Both the position numbers and the translations under genes were made by a program. The notes under the pieces were generated by a model, which was not told the origin of the DNA, made no database searches, and saw only the letters and a program-made list of their open reading frames with translations. Below, in pieces: positions 35,784 to 44,562 of a stretch of DNA of 64,000 nt (position 1 is the first letter of the stretch; each line of letters starts with the position of its first letter). This DNA is from Planctomycetota bacterium. GTDB lineage: Bacteria; Planctomycetota; UBA8108; UBA1146. The stretch covers positions 10,430-74,429 of the forward strand of contig JAAZXB010000008.1 in NCBI GenBank assembly GCA_014240375.1, read 5' to 3'.

Positions 35784-38648
35784 GGTCGGGACCAGTTCTA
35801 CCGTTGGAGCGGGCAGCAGCCTCCTTCGGATCACCTGGGTACCTTCCGGCACGACTCCCTCGAAGAGCATCGTCAACACTTCTTCCGGTTTCAACTGGTG
35901 ATCTCCCTGCAGGCAGATCCTCATCTGAAGCAATCGTTCATCATCTCGCACCTCGAGTAATTCTGTGGCGTCCTCGGGAACCTCATCGACCCATTCCAGC
36001 GAGGCCACTCCAGGACGGATGTCGACGATTCTACGCTTGCCCTTCTTGCTGAATCGCTCGACCTTGATCTCGTGTGGATTCAAGAACTCCACCAATTGTT
36101 CAGCAGTCACTGCAGACGCAGCCTTTTGCGAGACGAGGATGAGGAAGTCGGCCCAGTTGCTGACCGCGGATAGTTTTGGTGCAGCCGCTCCGATGGAATG
36201 CACTGAACGGATCTCGAATCCATGGGGGAACTGTTCGGAAAGTGCATCGGCCAGCACCTTCGGATCCACCTGCTCCTGCAGGCGTAGATCCATCACTTCA
36301 CACAACCCCGCCATCCCGAGTCGAAGAGGCGGTCCAAACGACATCTGTGGAATCGGATGGAAACCCTGCGAGTAGGCAGGGGAATATCCAGCTCTCCGCA
36401 CCGCTCTCGGTAGCATCCGGTTCAGATCCAGATGACCCATGAAACGAGAACAGCCGACCTTTGCGTACCGGACCCTGTAGGAGTAGCTGGGTCGAGCCAG
36501 TTCCTCGCGCACTGGCGGCTGGTTCGGATTCACCCGCGACTCGTGACGCAGTTTTGACGCTGCACGGACTGATTCCAGATCGGCATCACGCTGTGAAGAA
36601 ACCGTGGTCTCGTCCTTGTGCGCATCGAGATGGTCGAGGAAGTCGATCCGTTCAGATTTCATCTGGCCAAGGTCACAGGCGATTCCGCAGTCGTAGCAAA
36701 CCAGTCTTCTCTTGTCCTCACTCGCCTCTTCAAAGTTGTTGTAGTGGGTCAGTCGCTTACCCGGCTTGCCGCACGGGTGTGAGGTACGGTCCTTCAGCGA
36801 GCGACGGTACTCTCGTTTGAGGAAATCTTGCTCGACACCACAATCGATGTGATCCCAGGGAAGACGTGCATCGACCGGGATCGTCCCCAAATAACGGTAG
36901 CGATCAATCTCTAGCTCCTCGATCGCTTCCATCCACAGGTCGAACCGGAGTCGATCGGACCACCCATCAAAGCGACACCCCTTGCGCCACGCCAGTTCCA
37001 CCGCCTCGGCGATGACCCGATCTCCTCGACTGAGAAATCCTTCGATGTGGCTGGTAGTCGGGTCATGCCATCTCAAGACCATGCCCGGCTCACGAGTCAA
37101 CTTTCTCAACAGGGTGTGCTTGCGTTCGATCTCAGGAATGTCGTCCATCGCAGCCCACTGGAATGGAGTGAAAGGCTTGGGCACATGACTCGATACCGAA
37201 ACGGTCACTCCCGCTCTTCCCTTGGGCAGGTACTCGCGTGCGATGGCAAGCATCCGCTTGCCGGTGTCTGCAATTCCATGCACATCCTCCTCGTCCTCGG
37301 AAGGGAGGCCGATCATGAAATACAGTTTCATCTTCCGCCAGCCACGAGAAAAGATCCGATGCGCGCTCTTTGCGATGTCTTCCTCGGTGATGTTCTTGTT
37401 GACCACATCTCGCATCCGCTGAGTTCCCGCTTCAGGGGCAAAGGTCAGCGACGTATTTCTGACGGTGGCCATCTCATCGAGCATGGCATCGGTCAGGCCA
37501 TAAGCGCGCAGAGACGACACCGAGAGGGAGATGTTCTTCTCCCGCAATTCGGGCATCACCTTCTTCACCAGCGGTTCGATGGCGCTGTAATCTGCGGTAG
37601 AAAGGCTGGTCAGAGACACCTCATCGAAGCCACCACAGCGAACCGAATCCCTGACCGTCTTCACGATCTCCTCGGGAGATCGCTCTCTGACCGGTCGATA
37701 GATCATTCCTGCCTGGCAAAAGCGACACCCCTCGGTACAGCCTCTGGCCACCTCGATACTGGCACGATCGAAAACCACCTCGGTATTCGGAACCGGTGAA
37801 GCACTTGGAAAGGGATATTCTCCCAGATCCGCTACATGCGCCCTGCTCACGCGCTTCGGGACCCGCTCATCGAGTGGCGCATCGACCACCGTGACACCGG
37901 TCATCGGCTCAACCTTGGTACTGTAGAGAGATGGAACATAGACTCCATCTAGCTGACTGATTTCGATGAGTCTTTCGCGCCGGGGCACTCCCTCTTTCTT
38001 CAACTGACTCCACCGATGGACCACCGAATGGAAAAATCCCTCACCATCTCCGATCAGGAACGCATCGATGAAGGGGCTCATCGGCTCAGGCTGAAATGCG
38101 ACAGGCCCTCCCGCCATCACCAGAGGACAATCGTCATCGCGATCTTCGGAGCGAATCGGAAGTCCTCCGAGGTCCAACATCGTCAGCACGTTGGTGAAGG
38201 TGAGCTCGTACTGCAATGAGAAGCCCACCACATCGAATTCAGACATCGGCTGCCAGGATTCGATACTGACCAGGGGGATCTCTCGTTCGACCAGTTCCTT
38301 CTCGCAGTCGATCCACGGCGCATAAACTCGCTCAGCTCTGACACCATCGAGAGAATTGAGATGAGTGTAAAGGATCTTGAAACCCAGATGGCTCATGCCG
38401 ATCTCGTAGACATCCGGAAAGGCTAGCAAGAAGGAGAGTTGTGCATCGACCTTCTTGACCGAGTGGAGTTCACCACCGGTGTATCGCCCAGGCTTTTGCA
38501 GATGCTGCAGAAATGAAGCATAGGGATGCTGGTGGAGATCACCACGATCGGGGATCCTCGACAGATCTTCCCCTTCCGCCGCATTGGTTCCAGTACTCTT
38601 GAATCCGACCTTACCCATCGAGTCCCAGAGAGAATCCTCATCTGACAT
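35778..38648 (-). CDS. Large radical SAM protein with B12-type and DUF2344 domains
   Basis: 956 residues. The N-terminal half (TIGR03960-type) holds a cobalamin-binding-like fold (LAFPDVYEIGMSHLGFKILY), then the radical SAM cluster motif GCTEGCRFCQAG (Cys-x3-Cys-x2-Cys). The C-terminal part after about 715 is a DUF2344/TIGR03936 domain (YSYRVRYAKVGCSRFMGHLDLNR). A CYDCG pair near residue 660 may bind metal. In some bacteria the two parts are separate neighbouring genes near ribosome or tRNA functions; the reaction is not known. The ATG follows GAGGAGCGATG. A monocistronic unit as far as I can see. Confidence 0.9.
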   Translation of the reverse strand: MSDEDSLWDSMGKVGFKSTGTNAAEGEDLSRIPDRGDLHQHPYASFLQHLQKPGRYTGGELHSVKKVDAQLSFLLAFPDVYEIGMSHLGFKILYTHLNSLDGVRAERVYAPWIDCEKELVEREIPLVSIESWQPMSEFDVVGFSLQYELTFTNVLTMLDLGGLPIRSEDRDDDCPLVMAGGPVAFQPEPMSPFIDAFLIGDGEGFFHSVVHRWSQLKKEGVPRRERLIEISQLDGVYVPSLYSTKVEPMTGVTVVDAPLDERVPKRVSRAHVADLGEYPFPSASPVPNTEVVFDRASIEVARGCTEGCRFCQAGMIYRPVRERSPEEIVKTVRDSVRCGGFDEVSLTSLSTADYSAIEPLVKKVMPELREKNISLSVSSLRAYGLTDAMLDEMATVRNTSLTFAPEAGTQRMRDVVNKNITEEDIAKSAHRIFSRGWRKMKLYFMIGLPSEDEEDVHGIADTGKRMLAIAREYLPKGRAGVTVSVSSHVPKPFTPFQWAAMDDIPEIERKHTLLRKLTREPGMVLRWHDPTTSHIEGFLSRGDRVIAEAVELAWRKGCRFDGWSDRLRFDLWMEAIEELEIDRYRYLGTIPVDARLPWDHIDCGVEQDFLKREYRRSLKDRTSHPCGKPGKRLTHYNNFEEASEDKRRLVCYDCGIACDLGQMKSERIDFLDHLDAHKDETTVSSQRDADLESVRAASKLRHESRVNPNQPPVREELARPSYSYRVRYAKVGCSRFMGHLDLNRMLPRAVRRAGYSPAYSQGFHPIPQMSFGPPLRLGMAGLCEVMDLRLQEQVDPKVLADALSEQFPHGFEIRSVHSIGAAAPKLSAVSNWADFLILVSQKAASAVTAEQLVEFLNPHEIKVERFSKKGKRRIVDIRPGVASLEWVDEVPEDATELLEVRDDERLLQMRICLQGDHQLKPEEVLTMLFEGVVPEGTQVIRRRLLPAPTVELVPTI

Positions 38649-38764
38649 TTCATCGCTCCTCTACTGGCCCTGCGGTAGCACCGCAATTGAGCACAGATTT
38701 CTCCAGACGATTTGACCGTGTCACCTGCGGATCATATCACAGGAGGTGAGGTATAGCCCCGCCC

Positions 38765-39154
38765 TCAGGACACCTCTATCGACTCTTTCTGCAGCAGATC
38801 GGACTCCTGACGCAGCGCCCCGCCGCCGCCAGATTCGAACTTCCCGAGGAGAGATTGGTGGCGGTCGAGGATCTGATAGATGGAATCGTGAACCCTCGAT
38901 CGAGCGGCGATGATTTCCTTGCGCATTTCGGGCTCCAGCCCTGCGGAAATTTCACACCACCTAGCGACCACATCGGTGACCTGTTCGCCGATCTGATGGG
39001 CTTTCTGCTGCGAGTCTTCGGCCAGTTGAGCCAGTTCTTCGGGGAGAATCGTCGGGGCGTCGCATCGTTCCAGCAGTTGCTCGTAAATCTCTGCCTGATC
39101 CTGGAGTGCTTGGAGTAACCGCTGTGACGCGGCGGGCTGGTGGTTCATCGTCAT
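38765..39154 (-). CDS. Small helical protein, unknown function
   Basis: 129 residues, almost entirely alpha-helical and acidic, with heptad-like patterns (LLQALQDQAEIYEQLLERC, then EMRKEIIAARSRVHDSIYQIL). It has the look of FlgN-type chaperones, but I see no decisive match and no flagellar genes are nearby. The ATG at 39154 has GAAAGGA 5 nt upstream. It lies about 90 bp downstream of a MerR-type regulator on the same strand. Confidence 0.7.
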   Translation of the reverse strand: MTMNHQPAASQRLLQALQDQAEIYEQLLERCDAPTILPEELAQLAEDSQQKAHQIGEQVTDVVARWCEISAGLEPEMRKEIIAARSRVHDSIYQILDRHQSLLGKFESGGGGALRQESDLLQKESIEVS

Positions 39155-39241
39155 GATCCTTTCGCTACTTCCCCGGAATGGGCTCCACGGAAGCGGGTAT
39201 CTGGCATTCTCGGTGTCGAGCGTGGAAAGACTCGAATCAGG

Positions 39242-39484
39242 TCAGATCGTATCCTCATCAATCATCGTCTTGATGGTCTTGAGGGAATGCCCCTCTTGCT
39301 GCAACTGTCGGATCCGATCGAGTCGCTCGAACACCCAGCCACCATACAATCGGTGCCCCGCAGGAGTACGGGCATCTTCATCGATGAAGCCCCCGACAGT
39401 GTAGTCGTGAATCGTTTGGCGCGAGATGCCGGTGTGCGCCATCACCTCGCCGATCTTGAATAGTTTGGGTGGGATCTTGCCCAC
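39242..39484 (-). CDS. MerR-type helix-turn-helix regulator, short form
   Basis: 80 residues: essentially only a MerR DNA-binding domain (LFKIGEVMAHTGISRQTIHDYTVGGFI, wing R-T-P-A-G-H-R-L-Y), followed by a short helix ending in KTIKTMIDEDTI. No effector-binding domain, so it probably dimerises and acts as a simple regulator. The GTG at 39484 is preferred because GGTGGAGG lies 5 nt upstream and homologues begin with the same KIPPKLF; the upstream GTG 39559 lacks an SD. A palindrome lies just upstream. Confidence 0.85.
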   Translation of the reverse strand: MGKIPPKLFKIGEVMAHTGISRQTIHDYTVGGFIDEDARTPAGHRLYGGWVFERLDRIRQLQQEGHSLKTIKTMIDEDTI

Positions 39485-39557
39485 AAGTGCCTCCACCAAG
39501 GTCAATACTCCCCGTCCACCAGCCCCCTGTGGTGCCGGGGATCCCTGCCAGAGATGC

Positions 39558-39576
39558 ACTTTACACTTTATAAAGT
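39558..39576. promoter_or_regulatory. Palindrome ACTTTATAAAGT upstream of the MerR gene
   Basis: Perfect 12-bp palindrome at 39565-39576, with a further half-site ACTTTAC at 39558-39564 on the same side. It is A+T rich in an otherwise G+C rich region and lies about 75-90 bp upstream of the MerR start, fitting an operator or promoter element used by the regulator itself. No direct evidence of binding. Confidence 0.5.
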
Positions 39577-39618
39577 ATCCTGCAACAGCAGATGAGCCCT
39601 ACGCACCGTCAGCCAGCC

Positions 39619-39912
39619 TCAGTCGCTGTGCTGTGAATCGTCCGGGCAACCCGGAACCGGATCATGACCGCCCCTGCTGAAAGGATTGCAGCGCAGCAGT
39701 CGGCCAGTGGTCATGTAGATACCCCGCCAGGCTCCATGTCGTTTCAGTGCCTCGATACCAAATTCACTGCAACTCGGTTGGAAACGGCACATCGGCGGAA
39801 GCCACGGCGAGATGCCGCGCTGGTAGATCCGGATGCCGCCCAGAAGAAAGCGCACACCGATGCGATCGCCAGGTCGCTGCCGAAGGGAATCGGCTCCCAT
39901 CGGTTCGCTCAT
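39619..39912 (-). CDS. yidD: Membrane protein insertion efficiency factor YidD
   Basis: 97 residues of the YidD/UPF0161 family: LGGIRIYQRGISPWLPPMCRFQPSCSEFGIEAL then CNPFSRGGHDPVP, all diagnostic, with three conserved Cys. YidD assists Sec/YidC-dependent insertion of membrane proteins. Its start overlaps the rnpA stop by ATGA, as in many bacteria where rpmH, rnpA, yidD and yidC are neighbours. No rpmH or yidC is in this window. Confidence 0.95.
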   Translation of the reverse strand: MSEPMGADSLRQRPGDRIGVRFLLGGIRIYQRGISPWLPPMCRFQPSCSEFGIEALKRHGAWRGIYMTTGRLLRCNPFSRGGHDPVPGCPDDSQHSD

Positions 39913-40283
39913 CCACGAACTCGATCCTGTACCGAGATCCCGATCAACTGCCGCGCCTCCGCCGCCAGATCCTGATAGGAGATGGCAGCACAGCCGGGAC
40001 GTGGAATGAAGATGATGTCTCGCATCTCGGGGGCCTGGTCTCGATGAATGCGAAAGATTTCCCGAAGACGTCGCTTGAGTCTATTTCGGACCACAGCGTT
40101 TCCGACCTTACGACTGACCGCAAGTCCGATGCGTGACCACTCTGCCCCAGATGGAAGGATCACAGCCTGTAGATGATCCGTCCTTCGACGCTTCCCTCGA
40201 GCAAACACCCGCTGGAAATCCGCCTTGGCCCGAATCCGACTGCGCGATGGCAATCGTTGTCCAGCAGGCCCAGAAATGGCCAT
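39909..40283 (-). CDS. rnpA: Ribonuclease P protein component
   Basis: 124 residues. The basic RNP motif is seen as IGLAVSRKVGNAVVRNRLKRRLREIFR (about residues 52-78) with a preceding KADFQRVFARGKRR segment. It is the protein subunit of RNase P, which removes tRNA 5' leaders. The start overlaps the leucine dehydrogenase stop (TGATG) and the stop overlaps yidD. The usual upstream rpmH is missing; a metabolic gene takes its place. Confidence 0.94.
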   Translation of the reverse strand: MAISGPAGQRLPSRSRIRAKADFQRVFARGKRRRTDHLQAVILPSGAEWSRIGLAVSRKVGNAVVRNRLKRRLREIFRIHRDQAPEMRDIIFIPRPGCAAISYQDLAAEARQLIGISVQDRVRG

Positions 40284-41371
40284 CAGGAGTTCGGAGCTCC
40301 ATCTGCGACATGATGTCCGTTGCGGTTCCTCGCCTGTTCAAGACGGAACTCTGCAACACGATCTGCGGCCTCTGCGGGAGTCAGGTTCTCACGGCGTGAT
40401 GTTTCGAAAACCTCACGCAATCCGTCGTAGATGTTTTCAATCTTGCGGACTGCAGTACGCTCGTTGTAACCCTGTTCCCTGACTTCCACCGACACATTGA
40501 TGATTCCCCCTGCATTGATGATGAAATCGGGGGCATAGAGAATCCCCCGTGAATACAGGGCATCGGCGTGTTCACTCCTCAACAGCTGGTTATTGGCACA
40601 TCCTGCCACGACCTGTGCCTTCAGCAACGGGATCGTGTCGTCATTGAGAACACCTCCCAGTGCACAAGGCATGAAGACATCGCAATCGACCGAGTAAATC
40701 TCATCCTGCGGCACCACTTCGACACCCGGAAGAGCGGAAAAATCGTCGCAACGTTCGTCGTTGATGTCCGCGACGGTCACGGTCGCACCCAGCATCGAAA
40801 GGCAGCGAACCACATCACCACCGACCTGACCCAATCCCTGAACCGAATAACGAAGTCGATCGAGATGGCTGGTTCCGAAACGCTCCTCTGCACAGGCGAA
40901 CAGGCCCCTGATCACGCCACGTGCCGTGAAGGGAGAGGGATTGCCGCTCGAACCAGAAGACCGTGACAATCCGGTGACATGCCTGGTCTCTTCGCGTAAC
41001 CACTCCAGTTCCCGGATGCCGATTCCGACATCTTCTGCGGTGATGTACCGCCCCTCGAGGGTCTCGATGAATCGACCCATCGCTCGAAAGCGCTCCTCGG
41101 TGAGATCGGTTTCTCGATCACCAAGGATGACAGCCTTACCCCCACCGAGTCCGGTATTGGCACAAGCACTCTTGTAGGTCATACCGCGAGCGAGCCTCAA
41201 CACATCGGTGAGTGCCTCTTCTTCGCTGGCATAATTCCACATCCGGAGTCCGCCGAGGGCCGGCCCCAGCGTCGTATCATGGATGGCGATGAGGGCGTGC
41301 AATTGGGATGCGGAGTCCTCTGCGACCACGACAGTTTCGTATCCATCGACGGGAATCTGACGAATCTTCAA
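40283..41371 (-). CDS. ldh: Leucine dehydrogenase
   Basis: NAD-dependent oxidative deamination of branched-chain amino acids. 362 residues, the standard length, with GGLRMW, the catalytic Lys segment MTYKSACANTGLGGGKAVI, and the nucleotide-binding VQGLGQVGGDVVRCL. The TTG at 41371 is chosen over upstream ATGs because GAGGTG lies 5 nt before it and the protein then begins KIRQIPVDGYETVVV as in the family. Its product could supply the 2-oxoacids used by the E1-E2 complex elsewhere in the window. It forms an overlapping operon with rnpA and yidD. Confidence 0.9.
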   Translation of the reverse strand: MKIRQIPVDGYETVVVAEDSASQLHALIAIHDTTLGPALGGLRMWNYASEEEALTDVLRLARGMTYKSACANTGLGGGKAVILGDRETDLTEERFRAMGRFIETLEGRYITAEDVGIGIRELEWLREETRHVTGLSRSSGSSGNPSPFTARGVIRGLFACAEERFGTSHLDRLRYSVQGLGQVGGDVVRCLSMLGATVTVADINDERCDDFSALPGVEVVPQDEIYSVDCDVFMPCALGGVLNDDTIPLLKAQVVAGCANNQLLRSEHADALYSRGILYAPDFIINAGGIINVSVEVREQGYNERTAVRKIENIYDGLREVFETSRRENLTPAEAADRVAEFRLEQARNRNGHHVADGAPNS

Positions 41372-41779
41372 GTTTGCACCTCGAATTTCATACTCAGAGT
41401 TGGCTCTCGGTAGCATCCACGACAGGGTCTGACTTGGCTGCGTTTCCTGGCTCAGGGCCACACATGTGGCGGCGGCATTCGGAATCCCCTGTGGGGCCAG
41501 GAGGGTCTCTACCCCCAGGATTGGATCCATCTTCTTCCCGTGGCCCCCCGACAAACGATGTCATCGGGGTCCCCGGATTCCCCTTGCGGACCGTCTGTAT
41601 CCTACCCGGGACGCGGTCCACTCTGTAGCGATTCTGGAGTGAGAAAGTAATCCACCAAATGCCATCCAACTCCTTTATTTAGAAGACTTTGTGTATTTCA
41701 ATAGTGGTTGGATCACTCCTTGCATATCCCCGCTCCGGAGGGTAGATCGAAGAGGATCCCGAGTTCCTGGAGTCAACCG
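41372..41779. other. Divergent intergenic region, leucine dehydrogenase and LolC
   Basis: 408 bp between the chosen starts of two divergent genes. Both frames stay open further upstream, so either protein could be a little longer, but no SD supports that. The segment 41660-41710 is comparatively A+T rich and is a reasonable place for promoters. A weak imperfect hairpin (CCCCGA with TCGGGG) lies near 41548-41575. No gene or RNA is recognised. Confidence 0.4.
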
Positions 41780-43195
41780 TTGCAATACCAGACCTTTCTC
41801 TCAAAACGCTACTTGAAGCGTCGCTGGGCGCCGTGGGCCGCAACGGTGGCGGTCGCACTCGGGGTCTTCTCGCTCATCTCGGTGCTGGCGGTGATGGAAG
41901 GTTTCAAACTCGAGATGAAGGAACGCATCCGCGGTAGCCTCTCGCACCTGGTGGTGAAAGGGAGCGCCATGCGCATGCTGGTCGGAGAGGATCCTCTACT
42001 GCTGGCCGCTCGCCAGACGGAGGGCGTCGATGCTGCCAGCCCCTTCATCGAAACCCTCGCCATCTACAAGTCCACCGTACTCGACTACTGCATCCTGCGC
42101 GGCATCGACCCAGCGTCAGAACCCGAGGTCTCCGATTTCGATCTCTACCTACTCAGCGACGATGAGATTGAACAACTGCAGGCAGACCCGTTCCTGATGC
42201 TCCCCGAAGATCGGCCACCGCCAGATCCCCAGAGGGTGGCGGATGTATTCTCGCTCGACCGTCGCCGCCAGATGCTGCGGTGGAACTTGCGCGGCGATCC
42301 CGGCCTGGGATTCGCTGAGGAAGCACCCCCCCAGGGGTTGGTAGTCGGGATCGAAGCGCTACGCAGCGGACGACTGGCGCTGGGGGATATCGTTCAGCTC
42401 TCCACCTACTCGCCAGTCTCCTACGAACCCAGGATCGGTAAGTTCATCGTGGTCGGAGCCTTCCAGTCCGGGGTCTACGAACAGGACCAGCGCTGGGCCT
42501 ACTCCGATATCCGTGCCCTTCAGCAACTCCTCGACCTGTGGGATGAAGAAGCACAGGACATGCGCATCTCGGGGATCTCCCTGCGATTGGCAGATTACTC
42601 CCAGGCATCCCAGATCAAGGACCAGATCCATCAAGAGATCTCCCGGAGAATGGATCTCGACCCGACCGAGGAAGATGCGATTCCATGGCGATCGCTGGAG
42701 GTCAAGACCTGGGAAAATCAGCGCGCAAACCTGCTCCAGGCGGTCGAGATCGAAAAGCGCATCATCGCTGCGATGATGCTACTGATCGTGGCCTTCGCCG
42801 CCGCCATGATCTTTCTCATCCTGATGCTACTGGTGATCGAGAAGAACCGCGATCTCGGAGTTCTACGCGCACTTGGCGCCACTCGTAGCGGAGTCGTCCA
42901 ACTGGTGCTGAAGCAGGGGATGTTTCTCTGCATCAGCGGAGCAGCCATCGGCCTGCTCGGCGGCTGGTTACTGACTGAGAACATCAACGAGGTCCATGAA
43001 TCGATCTACCGAGCCACCGGACTGCGGCTGTTTCCACCCGACATCTACTACCTCGAACAAATTCCTGCGCACCTACGCTGGCAAGACATGGTGCTGGTCT
43101 GTGCACCAACCCTCATCTTCGGTTTCTTCGGCAGCCTGTTGCCGGCGCTGTGGGCCGGAAGAAGAGATCCGATCAAGGCGCTGCATCATGAATGA
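41780..43195 (+). CDS. LolC/LolE-type lipoprotein export permease
   Basis: 471 residues of the FtsX-like permease family: N-terminal FLSKRYLKRRW and TM1 (about 20-45), a large periplasmic domain, and three C-terminal TM helices (about 355-385, 395-425, 435-465) with the family segment NRDLGVLRALGATRSGV. In LolCDE it extracts lipoproteins from the inner membrane; several lipoproteins are encoded in this window. Start TTG 41780 chosen for GGAG 7 nt upstream. The last 8 bases overlap the ATPase gene. Confidence 0.85.
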   Translation: MQYQTFLSKRYLKRRWAPWAATVAVALGVFSLISVLAVMEGFKLEMKERIRGSLSHLVVKGSAMRMLVGEDPLLLAARQTEGVDAASPFIETLAIYKSTVLDYCILRGIDPASEPEVSDFDLYLLSDDEIEQLQADPFLMLPEDRPPPDPQRVADVFSLDRRRQMLRWNLRGDPGLGFAEEAPPQGLVVGIEALRSGRLALGDIVQLSTYSPVSYEPRIGKFIVVGAFQSGVYEQDQRWAYSDIRALQQLLDLWDEEAQDMRISGISLRLADYSQASQIKDQIHQEISRRMDLDPTEEDAIPWRSLEVKTWENQRANLLQAVEIEKRIIAAMMLLIVAFAAAMIFLILMLLVIEKNRDLGVLRALGATRSGVVQLVLKQGMFLCISGAAIGLLGGWLLTENINEVHESIYRATGLRLFPPDIYYLEQIPAHLRWQDMVLVCAPTLIFGFFGSLLPALWAGRRDPIKALHHE

Positions 43196-43934
43196 GTTCC
43201 AGCCATCTCTACCGGTCCTCAGTGCCCGAGATCTGTGCCGGGAGTTCTCCCTTCCCGGGGACCGCTCTCTCGAAGTGCTACGCCATCTCGATCTCGACAT
43301 TCACGAGGCGGAGATGGTGGCCATCGTCGGCCTCAGCGGGGTCGGGAAGAGCACCTTGCTGCACTGCCTCGGCCTGCTCGACACCCCGTCCTCGGGACAG
43401 ATCACCTATCGCAGCGGTGGTCAGACATGGCAATCCCCAGGACTGAACGAACCGCAGCGCTGCAGCCTTCGAAATCAGTTCATCGGCTTCGTCTTTCAGT
43501 TCTTTCACCTGCTGTCCGACCTCGACGTGCTCGAAAATGTCATGCTCCCGGCCATCGTCGGAACACCGAAAAGAGATTGGAAGCAGCGCAAGCCTGAGAT
43601 CGAATCGAAAGCTCGCACCTTGCTCGAAACCGTCGGACTCGCCGGCCGTGAAGAGCAAGCTCCCGGCACTCTTTCCGGAGGTGAACGCCAGAGAGTGGCG
43701 ATCGCCAGGGCCCTCATCAATAATCCACGGCTCTTGCTCTGCGATGAACCGACCGGAAATCTCGACTCCAGCACCAGTGAGAAGATCCACACCCTCTTGC
43801 GACAGTTGCACGAGGATCTTGGCACATCGATTCTGGTCGTGACCCACGATCCAGACCTGGCGTCCCGGGCAGACCGCAGGCTCGCCATGATCGATGGGCG
43901 ATTCGAAAAATCAGAGGACCATACCAGCGACTGA
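43188..43934 (+). CDS. LolD-type ABC transporter ATPase
   Basis: 248 residues: Walker A GLSGVGKST, Q-loop VFQFFHLLSDL, signature LSGGERQRVAIARAL, Walker B LLLCDEPTGNLD, switch His in THDPDLASRADR. Partner of the overlapping LolC/E-like permease. It ends one base before the convergent ATPase gene on the other strand (stop codons 43932-43934 and 43936-43938), so there is no room for a terminator. Confidence 0.92.
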   Translation: MNEFQPSLPVLSARDLCREFSLPGDRSLEVLRHLDLDIHEAEMVAIVGLSGVGKSTLLHCLGLLDTPSSGQITYRSGGQTWQSPGLNEPQRCSLRNQFIGFVFQFFHLLSDLDVLENVMLPAIVGTPKRDWKQRKPEIESKARTLLETVGLAGREEQAPGTLSGGERQRVAIARALINNPRLLLCDEPTGNLDSSTSEKIHTLLRQLHEDLGTSILVVTHDPDLASRADRRLAMIDGRFEKSEDHTSD

Positions 43935-43935
43935 T

Positions 43936-44562
43936 CTAGTTCGATTCGATCGAGCAGGATGCCCAATCCTCCGGCGCTTCATGAGATGCCAACAGCACCG
44001 AACTGCCTTCGGTACACAGTAAATCGAGCAAGGCTTGCATCCGTTGACGCCCATCCTGGTTCTGTGCAGAGAAGGGCTCATCCAGAAGCAGTAACTGCCC
44101 GGGAATGATCACTGCCCGGAGCAGTTCAGCACGCTGCGCCTCTCCACCAGACAACTGAGCAGGAAATCGTTGGAGCCGATCGGAGATGGCCAGTTGCTCT
44201 GCCAGGGCTACGATCCGTGGCTCAAGTTCGCGCTTCTTTCCACCGACAAGGCGACATTGCGCCTCGATGCTCAGATGTGGCCACAGTCCCCGCTCTTGCC
44301 CCATCCATCCGATGCCTCGTTGCCACGGTTCAGCACCATCTGCACCGCTGGCGATCGACTGACCGGCGATACTCAGGGTCCCTGACTGGACCGGCAGCAG
44401 GCCGGCAATCGCCAGCAAGAGACTGCTCTTGCCGGCGCCATTGGGACCGGTCAGCGCCAGTTGCTGTCCCACTTCCAGTTGCAACGTCACCGGTCCGATC
44501 ACCGCAATCCCGCGGGTGACCACCCCTTGATTCAGGTCCAGCGCAAGTTCTCGATGCGCCAT
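43936..44562 (-). CDS. Importer-type ABC ATPase of the ferric/thiamine class
   Basis: 208 residues: Walker A GPNGAGKSS, signature QLSGGEAQRAELLRAV, Walker B LLLLDEPFSAQNQDG, switch His in ASHEAPEDWA. It is shorter than typical FbpC-type ATPases (about 350 residues) because the regulatory TOBE domain is missing. ATG 44562 has AAGGGGGA upstream and overlaps the permease stop (TGATG). It is the last gene of a six-gene coupled run. Confidence 0.9.
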   Translation of the reverse strand: MAHRELALDLNQGVVTRGIAVIGPVTLQLEVGQQLALTGPNGAGKSSLLLAIAGLLPVQSGTLSIAGQSIASGADGAEPWQRGIGWMGQERGLWPHLSIEAQCRLVGGKKRELEPRIVALAEQLAISDRLQRFPAQLSGGEAQRAELLRAVIIPGQLLLLDEPFSAQNQDGRQRMQALLDLLCTEGSSVLLASHEAPEDWASCSIESN

